DNA from: Dehalococcoidales bacterium
GTDB lineage: Bacteria > Chloroflexota > Dehalococcoidia > Dehalococcoidales > JAQTVP01
DNA: 7,286 nt
Assembly (NCBI GenBank): GCA_028707015.1
Contig: JAQTVP010000078.1
Span: 1 to 7,286 of the forward strand
Direction of reading: 5' to 3'
Positions 5,381-7,286 of this stretch are shown here, one piece after another. A program made the position numbers and the translations under genes. Below the pieces are notes generated by a model. It did not search any database and was not told the DNA's origin. It saw nothing but the letters and a program-made list of their open reading frames with translations. The stretch's first letter is position 1; each line of letters opens with the position of its first letter.

Positions 5381-5407
5381 CTTATTTTATGAGAAATAAG
5401 GCCTTAT
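5381..5407. terminator. Weak AT-rich hairpin between convergent genes
   Basis: CTTATTT (5381-5387) pairs with AAATAAG (5394-5400) around a six-base loop. An overlapping perfect palindrome ATAAGGCCTTAT occupies 5396-5407. It lies between the stop of the ferritin-like gene (5366) and the stop of the transketolase C subunit (5414), where a bidirectional terminator would be expected. The stem is short and AT-rich without a clean T-run, so it is only a candidate. Confidence 0.3.
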
Positions 5408-5413
5408 AGTTAT

Positions 5414-6358
5414 TTATTCCTGTTTTCTTTTAATAATGGATTTTACTGCTTGCTCAATAGCTGTGCTTGAGAGTCCATATTTTTCTAAGAGCTCAGCACC
5501 CTTACCTGATTCTGCGTAGGTATCTTTTAGGGCAACAAACTCCATAGGTACCGGATGCTGTTTGACTACTACCTGGGCTACTGAACTACCCAATCCACCA
5601 TGCTCCAGGTGTTCTTCTACAGTAACAATAGCTCCGGTATTGTTGGCAGCATTAATTATTGCTGTTTTATCTATTGGCTTAAGTGTGGGCATACTTAATA
5701 CACAGCAATCTATATCCTGTTGTCTGAGTTTGTCGGCAGCATCAAGAGCGGGTGATACCATAGACCCGATAGCAATAATTGTTGCCTTTTTACCCTGTCG
5801 GAGTGTTGTTGCTTTGCCCAGCTCAAATTTATAATTTTCATCATATACCAAGGGAAGATTGGGGCGACATAGTCTGATATAGAAGGGGCCATAAGTTGAT
5901 GCGGCGGTTTTTACCGCCTGTGCTGTTTCAATGGCATCAGCGGGAACAATAACATTAAAGCCGGGCAAGGAATTTATCAAGGCTAAGTCTTCAATTGCGT
6001 GATGTGAAATACCATCCTCGCCGACACTTATTCCGCCATGAGTAGCTACCAGTTTAACGTTTAGTCTTGGCTGCGCTACTGACATTCGTACCTGATCAAA
6101 GCACCGACCCGGAATAAAAACGGCAAAAGTACTGGCAAATGGAATCTTGCCTGAGGCCGCCAGCCCGGCAGCAATACTTACCATATTTTGCTCGGCGATG
6201 CCGCAATCAAAGAAGCGCTCGGGAAACTGGTTTCGGAAAAAATGAGTCATTGTCGACCAGCATAAATCAGCTTCCAGAACGACAATATCTGAATTTTCCT
6301 GACCCAGTTCGACCAGAGTATGACCATAGGACTCTCTCAGAGAGGTTGTTTGCACCAT
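5414..6358 (-). CDS. Transketolase, C-terminal subunit
   Basis: This 314-residue protein is the second half of a split transketolase, the cytoplasmic thiamine-diphosphate enzyme that moves two-carbon ketol units between sugar phosphates in the non-oxidative pentose phosphate pathway. It has the pyrimidine-binding domain, with EADL (29-32) and GIAEQNM (53-59), where E56 is the glutamate that activates the cofactor. The substrate-side loop is THGGISVGEDGISHH (106-120). A transketolase C-terminal domain follows from about residue 190, with VTVEEH near 253. Its length is normal for this subunit. The ATG is two bases after the stop of the N-terminal subunit, with GAAGGAG inside the end of that gene as ribosome binding site, so translation is probably coupled. 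A 1-deoxyxylulose-5-phosphate synthase origin is less likely because that enzyme is a single chain of about 600 residues. Confidence 0.93.
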   Translation of the reverse strand: MVQTTSLRESYGHTLVELGQENSDIVVLEADLCWSTMTHFFRNQFPERFFDCGIAEQNMVSIAAGLAASGKIPFASTFAVFIPGRCFDQVRMSVAQPRLNVKLVATHGGISVGEDGISHHAIEDLALINSLPGFNVIVPADAIETAQAVKTAASTYGPFYIRLCRPNLPLVYDENYKFELGKATTLRQGKKATIIAIGSMVSPALDAADKLRQQDIDCCVLSMPTLKPIDKTAIINAANNTGAIVTVEEHLEHGGLGSSVAQVVVKQHPVPMEFVALKDTYAESGKGAELLEKYGLSSTAIEQAVKSIIKRKQE

Positions 6359-6360
6359 GA

Positions 6361-7263
6361 TTATTCCAGCTCCTTCAATGCTGTTTCCACTTCAGTAGCA
6401 GTAGGGGCTTTGCCGTGAAAATTGATATTATTCTCCATAAAGCTGACCCCTTTACCTTTAATAGTATGGGCAATTATAACCGTTGGTCGTCCTTTAACCA
6501 GTGTAGCTTGATTAAAAGAGCTGATAAGCTGAGCCAGATTATGTCCATCTGCTTCAATTACATTCCAGCCAAAAGACTCCCATTTCTTATTAAACGGCTC
6601 AAGATTCATAACGTCACGGTTCCAACCGTCAATCTGAAGATCATTATTATCTACAATAGCTACTAGATTATCTAACTTATAGTGAGCGGCGGCCATAGCT
6701 CCTTCCCACACCTGTCCTTCATCACACTCGCCATCACCGAGCATAACGTATATCTTGTACTGTTGAGAGTTGAGGCGGCCAGCCAGAGCTATCCCAATGG
6801 CATGAGATAATCCTTGGCCTAAAGCTCCGGACGACATTTCTATTCCGGGAGTAATATTCCGGTCGACGTGACCCTGCAGGCGGCTATTCAGTTGTCTCAG
6901 AGTAGTTAATTCGGTTACTGGAAAATAGCCACACTCTGCCAGTGCGGCATAAAGAAGAGGTGCCGCGTGCCCTTTACTCAGAATAAATCTATCTCTGTCT
7001 ATCCATTGGGGGTCTGATGGTTTATGCTGAAGTACCCCAAAATAAAGCGCTGTAACAATTTCTACCGCTGAAAGAGAACCGCCAGGGTGACCACTGTTGG
7101 CTTTCCCGATCATGGTGATAATATGGCGGCGCAGCTTTTTAGCTATTTGCTCCATTTCCGTTACTGAAAACGGTTTGGATTCGGCAGGTAAGGAAAAAAC
7201 CTCGACGTTCGTATTATCTACTGAGGTTTTCGGCAATGGATCATTTAATTCAGACAGTGACAT
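6361..7263 (-). CDS. Transketolase, N-terminal subunit
   Basis: This 300-residue protein is the diphosphate-binding half of the split transketolase and forms the active enzyme with the downstream C-terminal subunit. Visible marks are NSGHPGGSLS (56-65, H59 at the active site), LSKGHAAPLLYAAL (95-108), the cofactor-contacting SSGALGQGLS (144-153), and the thiamine-diphosphate motif from GDGECDEGQ (176-184) to VDNN (204-207). The C-terminal part contains HTIKGKGVSFME, usual for the family. The start at 7263 is supported by GGGAGAT about seven bases upstream. This leaves a polar extension of about 35 residues before the first conserved helix, longer than typical; M37 is the next in-frame ATG but lacks comparable support. 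It is the first visible gene of the operon, and its promoter is beyond the window. Confidence 0.94.
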   Translation of the reverse strand: MSLSELNDPLPKTSVDNTNVEVFSLPAESKPFSVTEMEQIAKKLRRHIITMIGKANSGHPGGSLSAVEIVTALYFGVLQHKPSDPQWIDRDRFILSKGHAAPLLYAALAECGYFPVTELTTLRQLNSRLQGHVDRNITPGIEMSSGALGQGLSHAIGIALAGRLNSQQYKIYVMLGDGECDEGQVWEGAMAAAHYKLDNLVAIVDNNDLQIDGWNRDVMNLEPFNKKWESFGWNVIEADGHNLAQLISSFNQATLVKGRPTVIIAHTIKGKGVSFMENNINFHGKAPTATEVETALKELE

Positions 7264-7286
7264 TGATATCTCCCAATGTTTACCCG

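Noticed and set aside
5562..5892. Plus-strand and alternate minus-strand frames inside the transketolase C subunit
   Set aside because: They overlap a well-conserved coding frame and have no supporting start signals.

Overview
The window looks like an AT-rich, non-integrated bacterial chromosome segment. It carries housekeeping genes, seven CCA-encoding tRNA genes and one small accessory module. No sequence search was possible. The protein style, a two-subunit transketolase next to a tiny ferritin-like gene and dispersed tRNAs suggest an anaerobic Chloroflexota of the Dehalococcoidia type. That placement is inference of low to moderate confidence.

Layout from the left: (1) the first 184 codons of a type I glutamine synthetase on the minus strand, cut by the window edge. 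(2) A plus-strand tRNA-Ala(CGC)/tRNA-Arg(CCT) pair behind a clear -10 box, ending in a hairpin that may also terminate the genes coming from the right. (3) A minus-strand two-gene accessory module. Its upstream gene (2275 to 1492) is a HEPN-domain protein with a C-terminal winged helix. It is broken by a one-base frameshift in an A8 run near its start and by an in-frame TAA 31 codons before its original end. The downstream partner (1490 to 987) is an intact 167-residue unknown, also ending in a winged-helix-like domain. (4) A 416-base non-coding interval holding two divergent promoters. (5) A plus-strand zinc-type medium-chain alcohol/polyol dehydrogenase lacking the structural-zinc cysteine lobe. 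(6) A tRNA-Trp, Leu(GAG), Gly, Cys cluster. (7) tRNA-Leu(TAA) directly followed by a plsY-like acyltransferase gene, probably one transcript. (8) A 76-residue ferritin-like protein with its own near-consensus promoter. (9) A minus-strand transketolase operon, N-terminal subunit then C-terminal subunit, converging on the ferritin-like gene.

Most genes are independent housekeeping units: nitrogen assimilation, translation, phospholipid synthesis, iron handling and the non-oxidative pentose phosphate pathway. The most interesting part is the decaying HEPN/winged-helix module. It resembles toxin-antitoxin or abortive-infection loci in architecture. Its reconstructed reading frame shows that the two genes were once separated by a single base, which suggests coupled translation.
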